Assembly (NCBI RefSeq): GCF_030273125.1
Contig: NC_081537.1
Coordinates: 18,908,603 to 18,972,602 of the forward strand
From: Centropristis striata
Lineage: Eukaryota; Chordata; Actinopteri; Perciformes; Serranidae
Length of the DNA stretch: 64,000 nt
Direction: 5' to 3'
In this document: positions 12,697 to 27,500 of the stretch, in pieces
How the letters are laid out: each line of letters opens with the position of its first letter
Numbering within the stretch: the stretch's first letter is position 1
Program-made: the position numbers and the translations under genes
Notes under the pieces: generated by a model
What the model was told of the DNA's origin: nothing
Database searches by the model: none
Seen by the model: only the letters and a program-made list of their open reading frames with translations

Positions 12697-15600
12697 AACA
12701 GCGGAAGAGCTCTGTGCTGGGTACATATGCATGTGTGGTAAACTAAGGAGGAAATAACATGGTCCATTTACTCTAAAGTACATTATTAAGAATCCAATGT
12801 ATTAAATACAGTCTGCACGTCTTCTGCTGTAAAGTGATTTCCATTCAAATTATTGTTATGCCTTTTTTGCTTATTGGAAAAAATAGATTGTGTGCATTAG
12901 AGGGTAGTATGAAGGCAATCCAATATGCATTAAGCACATTTTTGAGGTACTGGTACTTCTGTTTTGAGACTTTTTCAGTGGAGAATATTGCAGCTTTGCA
13001 GCTCGGCTGTAGTTTGTTATTACTTTGCAGTTCCAGGTATTACATTTCTTATAGAATATCACTAAGAAAATATTTTATAACAAAAGCCCTATTTTTCCAT
13101 ATTTCCTTCCATCTCCCCTATATTTAATCTGTATTTTCATTATTTCTTTCCTTTTTAAAACTGTGCTTAATGTATGAAAATCCTGATCTGTAACAAAGAG
13201 CACTTCAACTTTGGAAAAACTTATACATATATAACATAATTTTACTGCAGCCACTTATTAACTAACACTTTAATGCTGGATGTTTACCTTGTAATTAAGT
13301 ATTTTCACTGTGGTTTTTCTAATTTTACTTAATTAAAGGACTTAAATCACCGGTGTCAGGTGAGTTGTGGTGACTGCGTCTATGTCACACTCGTGTTACC
13401 TCTCCACTGGTCATGTCCTTTGTCCACACACGAGCTTATGACTTGTCGGAGCCCGACAGTCAACAAATTTAAGACCTGCCTCACAGGGACGTCGTTGTCT
13501 CGTCTTCCCGTCATTATGAAACCACACAGTCGATCCCTGGCTGTGTCACCCTTTGACTCATTGCTGAGTGTAAAGAAACAACCCTTTAGGCATCTGCTGA
13601 TTAAAACCTTCCTCCTCCTATCTCTTCCTCTGCTGCTTTCGTATCTCAGACGCAGATCCTGTAGCACAAGAGATTTATGAGGCTGCAGTTTCAGATCAAC
13701 ATGGGTGGAGATTCTGCTATGTCATATGTCCTGACATAACAAACCTCAACATACTGCCAGTAAATGTTACTTTGTGTCAGTATGTCACATGCATTGCGTA
13801 TCCTGGCAGTTATGTATGTCCATGTGAGAGAGCCTGTATTTGTACAGGAACTTATATTCATTTTTAAACTTGAATTTAAAGTTAAAGGATTAGGGAGGGA
13901 ATGAAAACCATTTAAAAGATAGAAAATATCCTCCCTCATGTATATTTCTAAGAATAATTTGACATTTTTTAAATATCTAAGGACAATATTGGGCTCATAT
14001 TAAATATATATATAAGAGTTATTTTAATCTATAAACTATTAGATATTTAAAAAATGTCAGTGATTTGAATGAATAAATCTGAAAACATCTTACCGAAGTG
14101 CCATGAACCTCATCCAAAATTAAATGATTTTGAGGCAAAAAGAATATGTATTAAGCTGTAAAAGTAGATTTTTGCTGTTAGTTATTTTCTGTGTCAGTTG
14201 TTGAACATTGTTTTTGTAGGTGCATTGTGTGAACACTAATTTTACTGCAAGTTAATGGTAAATCTCAGGCCTCCCTCCAGAGTTATTTAAACTTCCTGGC
14301 CAGTAAAAGTCCGTCAAAGCATGTGCTAACACTTTTTTATTTACTTATCTTGGTAAAAAAAATATCTTAAAATCCATAAAACATTTGCAGTAAACCAATA
14401 AAAAAGGACTTACAGACACTGTGAGTGATAGCAGATGTTATGTTTTCCAACTTTTTTTCCTCTGAGCTTTCCTGTTTCCCACCACTCTTGTCTGTCTTTC
14501 CGCATGTCTTAGTTTGAAACATCCTTGCCTCACCTTAACACTACATTTGTGTTTACAGAAGCATTAGAAATGGAAACACTGTGTGCGCATGAATGCGTAG
14601 GCTTATGTGTGTTTTGTAAAGAGAGGACATTGTAGTTGGTCCTCACTGGTTTAAAAAGGTTTGGGTGTTAAGATTGGACTAGTTTTTGGATTGGCCAAGG
14701 GTTGGGGTTAGGCTTTGTGGTCATTAGGGAATGCATAATGTTAATAAAATTCCTCACAAGTACAAACATAGAAATCTGTGTGTTTGTGTGGCCTAAAAGC
14801 CTGTTTACCACTCTGTGTTGACATTTTAAGAGAGTTCCTTTATGATCTCATGCACTCAATTTGCTCATCAGGTAAGCCCTGTTTTGTGTCTCAACATGTG
14901 TTTGTGTCTGGAGCTGCCAACTGCATCATCATCACTAAGTGGTTGCATGTAAGGCAACAGTCTTTCCGTACTTTAATCTGAAAGCAAATCAGAAAAAGGA
15001 CTTGGACAGGAAAGTGAATGTTCCATGGCTTGCTAAACACATGTCAAACTTGACAGCAACTGGAAGAAAAGGGTGAGGTTCAGGCACCTTTACAGCTTGA
15101 CTGTAACCACTTCACTCACAGACTTTGATTCGCTCCATTATAAAACAGGGGAAGGAGGGCTGTAATTGGCGCCAGCTGTCATTAATGGAGTCATTCATTA
15201 ATGCCACAGCTGTTTGTTTACTCCACCAGCAGACACGACTCAGCTGTTCTCATACATTGTAGATGTGCGAAACAAACAGCGATATTAATGACAATATAAA
15301 TCACGGCATGAGAAGATGCTGTAAAACAACTAAACATATGTGGCAATCACATGTGGTTCCGTTCTTGCTTCACTGCGGCTGCACGCCTTCGAGGAAAAAG
15401 GTTTGATGAATCCCATAATCGCCTCGAAGCGACATGCTGGTCTCGCATGATGCAGCACAGACAGTCGGAGTTAGTGGTTGGAGCTCCACCAAGACTGGCG
15501 CAGTCTGAGCCTTTGATGGCTGACACCAATGTGTTTAATATGAAAGCTGTTCGGGCTTGTATTTCATGTTGACTGTCAATATCGTTATAATTTCATACCA

Positions 15601-17620
15601 ATAAATTCCAAATGATTTACTCATGCATTGAAAAAAAATTAAGACAACTAAACATGTGATGAGGATTTACTTCGTCTCTTTTGTACTGCCTTTATCTGGA
15701 AGAATATGGGAAGTAAGTTGTTAAGATATTATAAAAAACTAAATTTTATCCGACCAAAGGGTCTGGATCTTGGGAGACATACAAAGACTTAATCAATCTT
15801 AAAAGACAGAGGAATGATCTCAATTTGATCTTGTGATTGCACTGTGTAATCATTTAATCCAACTCTTGTTTTTCTTGTAGTGTGTGCCTGGATTTTATTT
15901 GTGTCTTGTGTGTTTGGCGTAACCATTTTGCTTTTGTGCTGCTGTCTTGGCCAGGTCAAGAGGTTTTAAATCTCAATGAGTCTTATTTACCTTGTTAAAT
16001 AAAGGATATTGATTGATTTAGATGAAAGTGAAAAAGTGAGCCATAATACAAATTAATTCATGTGACTTTTCACAGCTGAGAAAAAATGTATTCTACATAA
16101 CTGAAAATGACATATCTAAATATTCCTACAAAAAGTAACGCACTGAATTAAAATAAATTAATTTTAAAAAATAAATGCAATTTACTTCATAGGTATCCCA
16201 TGAAATTTTGTCCGTTTATGTTGCATACAGACAGGGGGCGCAAAACCAGAGCTTTGTCCCAGGAGACCGGCGTTCATGTCTGGTTTGAGTTTTTCAGTAG
16301 TTTAGTGGATTTAAGCATATAAACAGTAATTTTTTTCCGAGCATTAAAACTAGTGGTTTTGTTGCCTAACCTAAGGTAGTTAAGGGAGAATATCTACCAT
16401 ACCCGGGTTATTGGTGAGGGGTAGTAGAGGGTCTTTTTTGTGTGCTTTCCTGTTCTTCTTTCTCCATTTGTCTATGAAAGAAATAGTTATTTTGCTTCAA
16501 TAGAAACATCTTGAAAAACTAAAAGTTAAGACAACTTAAAGCTTCTTTCTATGCTGAATTTTAAATTGATTAGAATTTAAAGTTGTCAGAGTTGTTACTT
16601 TCTCTCTGAGCACAGACTTCTTCAGCTTTGTCCAGATTTGGTTCCATTATCTGCAAAAGTTGATCTGCAAAAAAACACAATCGGCAAACTAAAATCCATA
16701 AAGAAAGCCGATGGGTTGCATCACAAGTTTTTGCATTTTTTCTTGGTCTGTGGTCATTATCCAAAGTGTCAGAGAGTCAGTCATGTGGATGGTCACATCT
16801 GTGCATAATGAACCATAGACCTGTCACATGCATTTGGACACATCTTTCTCTCATTCTTTCATACATTTAGTGACACTACATATGTTTTTGTTACTTTTAT
16901 TGTGGTAGCATTGCAATTTGTTTAATTATTCAAAATATTGGACATTAATAAATCAGCACAGAGATCCATCTGACCCTAATTTCCATTAGCTACAACAAAA
17001 CAATTGAAAGTCAATTAATAAATAGCCAAGCTACTCCCAGATTGTATCTGGTTTAGACCGCTCCAGGGTAATGTTTTAAAAATAAGTAAAATATCAGTGA
17101 ACTTTGGTTGTTTGCTGAGTGAAATGACGTGGTCAAACAATTACAGGATACTTTGTGTTGGCTGCCTGTGCTTCCTTCATGTGGGAGGCTTTGAATCATT
17201 CAGCCCTCTCAAGTTAGAGAAAGATAAGTGGAACAAATAATACGTTGGAAACGATTCCCGTGTTTAAATATGTGTGCTCATGTGTGCAGCGAGAGAGTGA
17301 ACAGAATGGATTTGTGAATGGATCGACAAATTTGCATGCAAGTCATGTTTTGGGCTCGCACACACACGCAGCAGCAGCAGCTCACCAGCGAGCACTATTC
17401 TTCTAACACACACACACACACACACACAGAGAGAGAGACAGGCTCAGAGAAAAGCAGGGGATTCCAATCCGTCACAGAGATGACATCACAGCCTGCCAGT
17501 AATAAAAACAGCTAAACAAGGGAGTCCCCACTTCCCCTCCCTCGTACACATCCCACAGAATGAACAGAGAGAGAGAGAGTAGTGCTGGGGCGAGTGACTC
17601 TCATTAGTTCACAGAAAGAA

Positions 17621-17679
<59 letters not shown>

Positions 17680-17816
17680 CTTTTAGGGGCTCAAATGCAC
17701 ACAAGAGTGGCGCACACACGCACAAACACACTTTAACTGTCTCCATAGTGACTGGCTGTGCTGCCCCAGCTTGGAGAGGAAATGCCAAACTCAGTCCTTC
17801 AGAGGCGCTCCACCAG

Positions 17817-17854
<38 letters not shown>

Positions 17855-18530
17855 GCCCACACACACACACACACACAGCTCTATTCTAATCCTCTGTCCA
17901 GCAACGACGGAAAAACCTCTCCTCATCTTATCACTCTGCTTCGTCCCTCTGTCTATATTTTCCTCTCCCTTCCACTCTTTTTTTCTCACCCCTCCCTCTC
18001 CCTCTCCCTCTCTCTCTCTCTCTCCCTCTCTCTGCCCCTCTCCCTCCCCTGCACTGCCAGTGGTTAAGTTCATTGAAGTAGACAACAGAGGTAAGTACTC
18101 TCTTCCGCTGCCTGTTCTCCGTTGCCTCGCTGCTTTACGGTGCTGTAAGTTGCAGTCGTTGTGTGTTTTCCCACAGATAGCTAAAGGTCAGGTTTACTAT
18201 CACTTCTGCAGGTCCTGCTGCTGCTGCAGTGAAGTGTGTGTTTGTGGCTTTTCTAGCTCCTCTTTTAATGTGTACAGAAAGCTACAGTCGGCTCACTGTT
18301 TTATGCAGTGTGTGTGCTTTGCCAGCCGTCATGTGCACCTAGATAGCGTCTGCCAGTTTACCTTCCCTGGTAATAATCAAACAGTCGTGTGTTTGTGTGT
18401 GTTAAAGTGTGTGTACTTTACGATTCAGGCTGGTACCCTGTTCACTCTTTCCCATCATAATAGCATTGTCAGTACCTTTTTTGTGCCTTTATAAACAGTG
18501 AATGGTTAAGTCTATATAATCTACAATACG

Positions 18531-18596
<66 letters not shown>

Positions 18597-21500
18597 TTGT
18601 GTGTGTTTAAAGTCCCATTAGTAAACAATGGAAACCCAGTGACTACATAGGAAGAAATTGGAGCCACACAAAGTATTAGCAGGCGCATTAATCAAACAAA
18701 GGATTGAAATAATACCTGCAACAGGATGTTTAAATTATTAATTACTGTTGACTCAGTGCTATAACTTCAGTCATAATAGGTCATCATTTTGATTGTAGCC
18801 ATTTCTTTTTTCTTTAGCTATTTCCACAGTAATGAGCGTGATGCTGATTTCCTCTTAATCTCTTTCCAAGGAGGGAAATCTTGCTGATCTCTCAGCATTA
18901 GCTAAGTACTTTGGTGGAATACCCTTTCAAAAAGGCTGAAATAACAATAACAACCCTGAGGGAATCAATGAATGGCTTGGAACGAGTTCAGACATACCAC
19001 ATTGGGAAATTTATCTGTTGTCCTTGGTTACAACACAACACAATTAAAGACATTCCCCAAACCCCTTGAAAGGTCTCTCCCTCATACATATAAACACACA
19101 CATGCTGTGACATCACGAACATCTGGATGCAACATTGGCTAACACCACATTCCTCTTTCCAATGTGTCCCCATCTTCCCCTTTCTACCCTGTCAAACCCC
19201 TTCCTGTCTGTCTGTCCGTATGTCTGTCTGTCTGTCTGTGTTTCCCGCCCCCGCTCTCAGAGATGAAAGAGAAGAACCCCTGGCACACGCCGGTGACCAT
19301 CATCATCACTGTGATTGGTGTCATAGCGATTGTTGCCTTGGTGACGGTAGCAGTTTTGCAGAACAGGCCCCTACCCCAAAAATACAAGGTACAGTAGAGG
19401 AGAGTAACATGTTTTAGTTTGTTTTCTGTGTGACAGCCCACATAGCTACAGTGGGATCTAAGTCCAAAGTCCAGAAGCCAAATATGGTCTCTTGTCAGTA
19501 TGACCTCAACCTGTACTGGTTCTAGAAATCCATTACCAAATAAGGCCTCTGGATGCTGATAAGAATAACCACTCCGTTCTGTCACAAATGCAGCCTTAGT
19601 AAGAGTCTCACAGTTATTATTGATTACAGTGTTTAGGATTCTGTTTACAGGTGAATAGGGTTGTGTTTTTTTTTAAACCTATAGATATCACCATGAAAGT
19701 TCCCCAGTTTGTTATTTACATTAGGACAATATTTTTTAGCATTACAAGTTTTCTGAAATGTTAAGTTTAGATATTCAAATTAAGTGTGAACTTATTAAAT
19801 ATGCACTGATTTCCAAACATTTCCAGGACATACATATGAACTTTGGACAAAGCAAATTTCAAAGTTCTTATTTTATTTTGTTGATATATTGGATTCAAAG
19901 TTGTTAACAGAAGATAATTGGGATATCTCCTTTTATCATCTTATTAATCAGGATTTACTCTCAAAATCTATACAAAATCAATTTCCGTCATGTTTTTAGG
20001 AACAAAGTGTTGCATAAATAAGGATATGAATGATATATAGACAAATCCCTCCACAAAAACCTTCAGAATATTGTTAGGAATAAAACTGGTAAGTTTGGTG
20101 TCTGTAAGTGGCGCTGAAGTTGAGATTTATAGCCCAGAGTGAGAAAAATCTAATTTTGAGAAAACGGCATTTAAAGGTTTTTATACATTCTTAATGGAAA
20201 TGACTAATTCAAGGCAAAATATTGAGTCTAATTCATAGCAACATCAATGTAGACTATGTAAAACACATAACATTGTGCAGGAGAGTGTTAGCTTTCTAAT
20301 GATTTCTATGAACACTAAGTTTTAGTGAATTCAGGAGAAATCTACAAAATATTGTAAAATATACATCTGCATGTTTGATTTGGATGTTTTCTTTCCACTA
20401 TATTGAAAGAAGACAAGTTATGGGAGAGAAATAGCCCAAAACCTGAAAATTGACAAGTAAGTCAACAGGCAAAAACATTGTTTTTTCACACACTGAAGTA
20501 AAAATGTTCTATTTGTACAGATTAAAATATTACTTATTTAGCAGTGAAAAGTTTTTTTTCTGTGTGCTGTCCAATCATACTGAATGTTTAAACTGGCTGT
20601 AAGTCATCTAGAGTTAACTGTCACTTCTTCTTCTGTCTCTCCTCCAGTATGGGATCGTGCTGGATGCCGGCTCTTCCCACACAGCTCTGTATATCTATGC
20701 GTGGCCAGCTGAGAAGGAGAACAACACTGGAAGAGTCGAACAGAAGCTTTCGTGCAAAGTCAAAGGTGTGCTGCACACATCGATCATCACATACACACAC
20801 TTTGCCCTCACATTCACTCATGCAACCATTAATGCACGCTCAGTGTTCAATGTAAATACTTTTTTTCACCAACCAGGCTTGTAAGTCAGAATCCTCCTGC
20901 CCAAAATCAATCTTTACTTGCCCCTATGCAAATAGTTTTATCTATAAGACACACAGTACTTTAGGGTTAATGGATTAATATGTTTTAAATAATGGATTTG
21001 GTTAATCAGCTAATCTTTTCAGCTCGTAACTGGCTTACTTCATGTAAAAAGGCATCTGCAGCCAAAATCTATTCATTAAAAACAAATTTATAACTCCACA
21101 CTCGACAGGTTATTGCACTGGGAGAACGCTTTATTAATGATTTACTTACATTTATAGCTACAAATATGAATGGTCATCATGAATATGGTCATGACCCTTT
21201 ACTAATGACTTGATTTATTTTGTGACACGCCAAATCTAATACGTCAAGTCCCAGTTGTAAATGTTAATAAATTCTTTATAGATAGATTTTGGTCCAGATG
21301 TTTACAGCTTTTTTGGTCAAATGACGAAGGTCTAACATCTGGAGCAAATGCTGGAGGTGGATAACACCAACCAGATACATTTCAAAACATGGCAACCTCA
21401 AATATCTCCTTAATGTGAAGCTATTATAGTTTAGCTAGAGACAAGACTGTAGTTCAAAGGAGATAAGACTGTATATTCTGTTGCAACTCTTGCAAGAAAA

Positions 21501-24500
21501 TCCATGTGTCTGTCCAAAGTGCCTTAGCCTTATTGCAACTTTCTTATGCAACCAACCTTGCTGAAATATTAAAGCACTTTTAAATACACACCATATAACA
21601 GACAGATCTGTCAAACTGACATATGATGTTAGCTTCTCTTCTGTCAGTTGTTTTATCTGCTGCTTTCTATCAAAGCACTGTCAGTGTGTGCTGGCCTCCC
21701 TTTTCATGTAATTTACATTGGTTATCAAAGCTTGAAGGAGAAGGCTTTCATGGGCACCAGCCAGCGGTTCCCCTCAGACAATAGGATCAACATGCTTCTC
21801 TGAGTAAGGTTTACTTTAAAACAGGCGTGTCCAAACTATTCCATAAAGGGCTGTGTGGCTGTAGAGTTTCATTGCAGTGACTCCTTTAAACAACTGTTCT
21901 ATAAATGCAGGTGTGGGTGCATGTCTCTTCAGATAGTTCTCCGTTGCCTTGCTGCTTTAATGTGCTGTGAGATTCAGTCATTGTGTGTTTTCCCCACAGT
22001 TAACTAAAGGTCAGGCTTATTATCACTGCTGCAGGTCCTGCTGGTATTGTGTGTGTTTGTGGCAGAAATTGTTGCTATTTCAGCATTTGCAACAGCTGCC
22101 TATGCTGCAAAGAAACTCAAAAATGTTGCTGATAATTTAACCTTCAAACTTGAGCAAAAATGTGCATCACTGTGGCTAATTCAATTTCATGTTTATGTAG
22201 CCAACTACAGCCTCAAACTACAGTCTAGTTGTATTTCCACAGCATGGTGCAGCACATCTCTATTCAACTCAACTTGGACTTTTTTGGTTTTCCATTAGCA
22301 ATAGTTGTGGACTTTTTTGGTGTCATGTGCATGACACAGATAAAACCTGCAGTTTTTAAATAGCCATGCTACCGTCAATAGCCACCACAATTTTTTTTAG
22401 TTCATGCAACCCATATTTTAAATATGTCAGCCTGTAAAACTACACTGTACAGTTGATGAACTGCAGTTCCTCAAAATTGCAGTGGGTTTTTTTTATTTTA
22501 TTATTATTTTCTTTGTACTGTTTGTTTGTTTTGCATGTTAAAAAAGTTAAACATTTTCCAAAATAAAGTTAGGTAGTTTTAGTTGTGAAATGTGAAAAAC
22601 TATTTACACTACACTAACAAACAAACGAAAAATAAAAAACAAACACTGCGGTTCTATCTACAGTGGAAAATGAAATGCAGAAAAGTACCTAGTACCACAT
22701 GTAAGTAAAGTGGAGCTGTACCATGCTGTGGAAACATGGCATATGTCATCTCAAAGGGATTAAAAAGCCAGCAAGTTGTCATAGAAAATGGGACGGTAAT
22801 TCCTTGTAAAAATGCCACTATATAAACAGCATCATGATCACAATCAAAATCAAGATGATTGAATACATTTCTAGTACTTCTGTAGTCCTGCAAGTTCCCA
22901 TGCTTGTCTGTCGAGAGTGGCTTTGGACAAAGACGGGCGAGCTGCAAGAGGAAGGATGCATTTTCACAATTAATTACTCCATCTTTAAGGAAGAGTACAT
23001 TAAGCATGCTTACAGGAAGCCAACATCTTGATAACGTCTTCAACAAGCTTTCCTCTCCGTAGCAAATTCCTTGTGAGGTCATGAATTAGCACAGCTGACC
23101 TTAAATCTCCAAGCAGGCTAGCAAGGCTCTGATTATGTTTTATGGCTTCACACTCCTCGCCTTTTGTCTCAACTTGCAGGTAAAGGCATCTCCAGCTATG
23201 CATCTGATCCACTGAAAGCAGGGGAGTCTTTGAGACTGTGCATGCAGGAGGCAGAGCAGTATGTCCCGAGTAAGAGACACCACGAGACCCCCCTTTATCT
23301 GGGGGCTACTGCTGGAATGAGATTGCTGAAGTACGGCACACGTGTACGCACACATCCCCACAATCAAACATAAAATATGCATTCAGAAAATGTAATGCAG
23401 CATGCTATTTCATGCTGAGATATTAGTGTATCCTGAGTCTTAGCTGCCAATCCAAGTGCTGCTATCTATAGCCTTTTCCATATGCCTGTTTTGTAATTTA
23501 TCACCCTTTGAACTTTAGTGCTAGAGCGTAGAATATGTTACTGTCAAATCCATTATATATATACGAGAAAGGCATTCATTATTTATGGGCTGCTGTATTG
23601 ATTTGAATTATGAATGTGAATCAGTCTAATGAATTTGTGTTGTTGCAGTATGGAGAATAGCTCGGCATCAGACAAGGTTTTTGGAGCTGTGGAGGCAGCC
23701 CTGCGAAAGTTCCCTTTTTCCTACCAGGGCGCGAGGATACTGAGCGGTCAGGAGGAGGGAGCCTTTGGCTGGGTCACAGTCAACTACTTGGATGACCGCC
23801 TAGAACAGGTCTGCACACGTATGTGTACATACATGTCAATGCAAGTTTGTTGCATGCTGCGTGTTCTGCACTAAGGATGGGAATAATTAATCAATGAGTG
23901 ATTAGTGGTTGTTGAGAATTTGGTCGATCATGTGGAATTTTTAATCGGTCTGTGTATTTTTTAAATTTTATCTATGACTGCTTGTCAGTAGTACTCGCTG
24001 AACTGAAATACGGCCGAGCGTTCAGTTCTGCGGCCGTACGTGAATAAGCCAATGAGCTGAGAATTAAGTTGGATAAATCTTCAGTTTGCAAACTGAAAGC
24101 TGCAATAACAATTATAAAACACACAGAAATATAACACTTTTAATTTGAGAGAAACTAGCTTACTGTATCAAACCTTGCTAGCATGAATTACTAGGTTTAA
24201 TTTTATCCAAAACTTATTTAAACATAAAACACATGTATATATGCAAGATTACTGTGAAAACTAACCTCATGCCTCTTTGGGGCATAAAACATAAAAAACA
24301 TAAAACATAAAAACGTTGATCTCCATGATGTTATCTTTACAGTATCATCTCACGTGAGTTAGTTTAACGATCGACAGGATCAAGTCTCTTTTCATCCTTT
24401 CAAAATAAAAGCGCCCGTTATCAAAACAGGCTTTTGCTTATATATCTTTTATTGCATGTATGCATGCAGCGATTAATCGATTAATTGATCGTCAACGTTA

Positions 24501-27500
24501 TAGATGATCGAGTTGGAAGGTTTCTTCCAAATACCCATATTCTTCACACTGACTTCAATGCCTTTTTGTTTCTGCTGCAGGGCTTGGAAACCACAGGCGC
24601 CCTCGACCTCGGCGGGGCCTCCACTCAAATCAGCTTTGTATCCGATAAATATGACGGCTCAGAGTCACCCAACAACTCTGTGACCTTCCGACTCTACGGA
24701 AATGACTACAACCTGTACACTCACAGCTTCCTGTGTTACGGGAAAGACCAAGCCCTAAAATTGATGCTGGCCCATCAGTCTCAAGTAAATTCTCAGGGTT
24801 ATTTTCTCTTTTCTATTGACATTATCAGGCTGTCCCTCCCTGTGTTCCTAACACCTCTCCATCCTGCTCTCTCTCACCCAGGCAGGTCCAGCATCATTAT
24901 TAGACCCTTGTTTCCATCCCGGCTACACAACAATAATGAACTACTCGGTCCTCTATGACAGCCCCTGCGTGTCAGACAGGAAACCGCAAGGAGCTCCTGT
25001 AAGCTTCACTCACAATGGGAGGGGAGACTTCCTACGATGCCAGGATGCCGTCAAGAGAGTCTTCGACTTTACCTCCTGCAAATACAGCCGATGCTCTTTC
25101 AATGGGGTCTTCCAGCCAATGCTGCAGGGGCCGTATGGGGTAATGTAACACAGCTATCAGCGTGTTTAAGTGGCCTTTGAGTTCTGTGTTTTTTGTAAGG
25201 TTATACAAATAACATATAAAAGTTACACACAGATCATTACATACAGATCTATTACTTTTCTTCAATCTTGTACATTTTAATGCCTGGTACAACTAAAGGT
25301 ACATTTATTTGGTGAAATATAATGATAACAACAAAAAAGCTCATAAAAGTTTAATTTAAGAGCTGATATCTAGCCATTTTCCATGGTTGTCTTGATAATG
25401 ATTTGGTTATTATCAAGAAAACCATGGAAAATATTATGGTGTGATTTTTATGATCTCTATCAAACAAAGATGTTTTTTCTTAAGTCTGTACACATTGCAT
25501 TCCTGTGATATGAGTATTGTGCCAGTCCATATTGGAATTTTGATAAAATTGTGATTATTTGTGCAGCAAAACACAATGCAACCTTAGGTGAAAGTTCACT
25601 AAAATGCAAAAAAAAACCCCAAAACATTTCCTCACTTATCTCGAGTGATATCTAAGCATGCATTTACGTTTTATTCCATTGATAGCATAACCTCACTGCG
25701 TGGATAATGGGTTGCCAGAGAATTATCCAAGGAAACAGGGATACTGTTTCTGTGTAGAATTTTCTGTATATCCTTGCCTCACAGCAACTTGCAAAAAAAC
25801 AAAGTCAAATAACATCTGAGTCAGTGATGCCAAAAAAATCCTTACCAGAAAAACATTTTTATAAACTGATTACTTTATTTGCTAAAGATAGGAGGACAAG
25901 TTAATTTCCTTTTGCCTCATCTCTTCCTCTCTCTAACTGCAGGCTTTCTCTGCGTATTACTTTGTGATGAATTTCCTCAATCTGACCGATACGTCCATCC
26001 CTCTGGAAACTGTCAAGGAAAAGCTGCAACGCTACTGTGCTACCCCTTGGAATCAGGTCGGGGCATATTAATGCATCACTTACACACACACAGTGCAAAC
26101 GTCTTGCCATATTTACTCCTTTCCTTATCTGTGTCCTGCAGTGTGGCGTTACTGTAACTGATGTTATCACTGTGTTTGAACAGATAACGCAGCAGCATCC
26201 AGACGTAAAAGTAAAGTATCTTGCTGAGTACTGTTTCTCCGGCACGTACATCTTGACCCTGCTGACAGAAGGATACAACTTCACCTCACAGAGCTACTCC
26301 GACATAAAATTCATCAAAAAGGTCAGTAGACCGCAGACCACTGCTTTCCTGTCTCACACACCTCGGAGCATTAACGCCCTGTGTGTGTGTGTGTGTGTGT
26401 GTGTATCAACAAGTGTGCCCTGCTATCTCTGTGAGGACCTATTAGAGTTTCCAAGCTGTGAAAATGTTGTTTTTATGGGTTGGACTCACGTTCAGGTGTG
26501 GCTGTCCCAGATCTGCAGCCTTGATATCACTCTTTGTCTTTGATCACTCAGCACTTCATTTCCTGCTGCAAAACATTGATTTGAATAGCATCACTCAGGG
26601 CTAAAAAGATTATACTGGATTGGTCAACTAGACTGTCCATTACCGACTGGGTCTGTCAAAAAAACAACACCCCACCAGACAAATTTCAGACAATAACTAG
26701 ACATCTGATACACTTCTCTCCTGTTCAGTCAGAGACACTTGTCTCAAGGTATTGACTGTTATACTAAGTTACATTTGCTGTCTGAAGAAGCTCTTAAAGA
26801 ATCCAAACAGCAATGAAAGAACTTATCCCCCCCAAACACGAATAATTGTTTCCTGCTCAACGATTAATAGCTTTTTGTAGGCCTTCGATTCCGAGATCAG
26901 TGGCTACAATCTTTATCAGATATAGCGTTAGGGAGACGTCAGTAACAAGAATGCATAATAATGACATACAGCTTTCTCCATATTCAACAAGCTTGTCATG
27001 TATCATTTCTATATTATAAATATTTTTTCCATCATAACTTCTCTATTTTCTTCCCAATTTTCAGTCTCAATCTACTAATGTCAATTTTATTGTGGATTGG
27101 GTTGCTGCAAGGCTTAGGTTAATTGTTGTTTATTTCTGTGTGTGTTGTTTATTGAACAATAAAGATTAACAGACGACAAGTTCTACCTGCAGCCACCCCC
27201 GACCAATAGTATCTAAATAATAATGAAATATACTAAATGCTGCTGAAAGCTAGTGATGACGAGGAGAAATTACATTTAATTATGGTATAAAGAAAAGTAA
27301 AGCTGTCAGATTAACTGTTATGTGCGAGATCTTTCCTTATACTTTGCAAAATATCATATGAAAGGGAATTAATTATTATAATAATAATTAATATTACTAC
27401 TTATCCTTCAGTATTTCAAAATATGTTTTAATTATTAAATAACAAATAAATAAACTAAATAAATAGACTCAAAATAGAAGTTTAGCATTTTTATTAACTG

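Larger units (their letters stand above)
10162..17615 (+). other. entpd1: First entpd1 intron, upstream part
   Basis: Apart from the retroposon fragments at 11867-11960 and 15895-16012 and the microsatellites, I see no exon, RNA gene or intact element. A GTCCTCACTGG/CCTCACAAGTACAAAC-type simple stretch of the sort common in fish introns lies around 14630-14790. Confidence 0.5.

Noticed and set aside
16570..16764. 64-codon minus-strand frame (LLQIMEPNLDKAEEVCAQ)
   Set aside because: It looks superficially protein-like, but no family match, neighbouring exons or conserved splice sites were seen.
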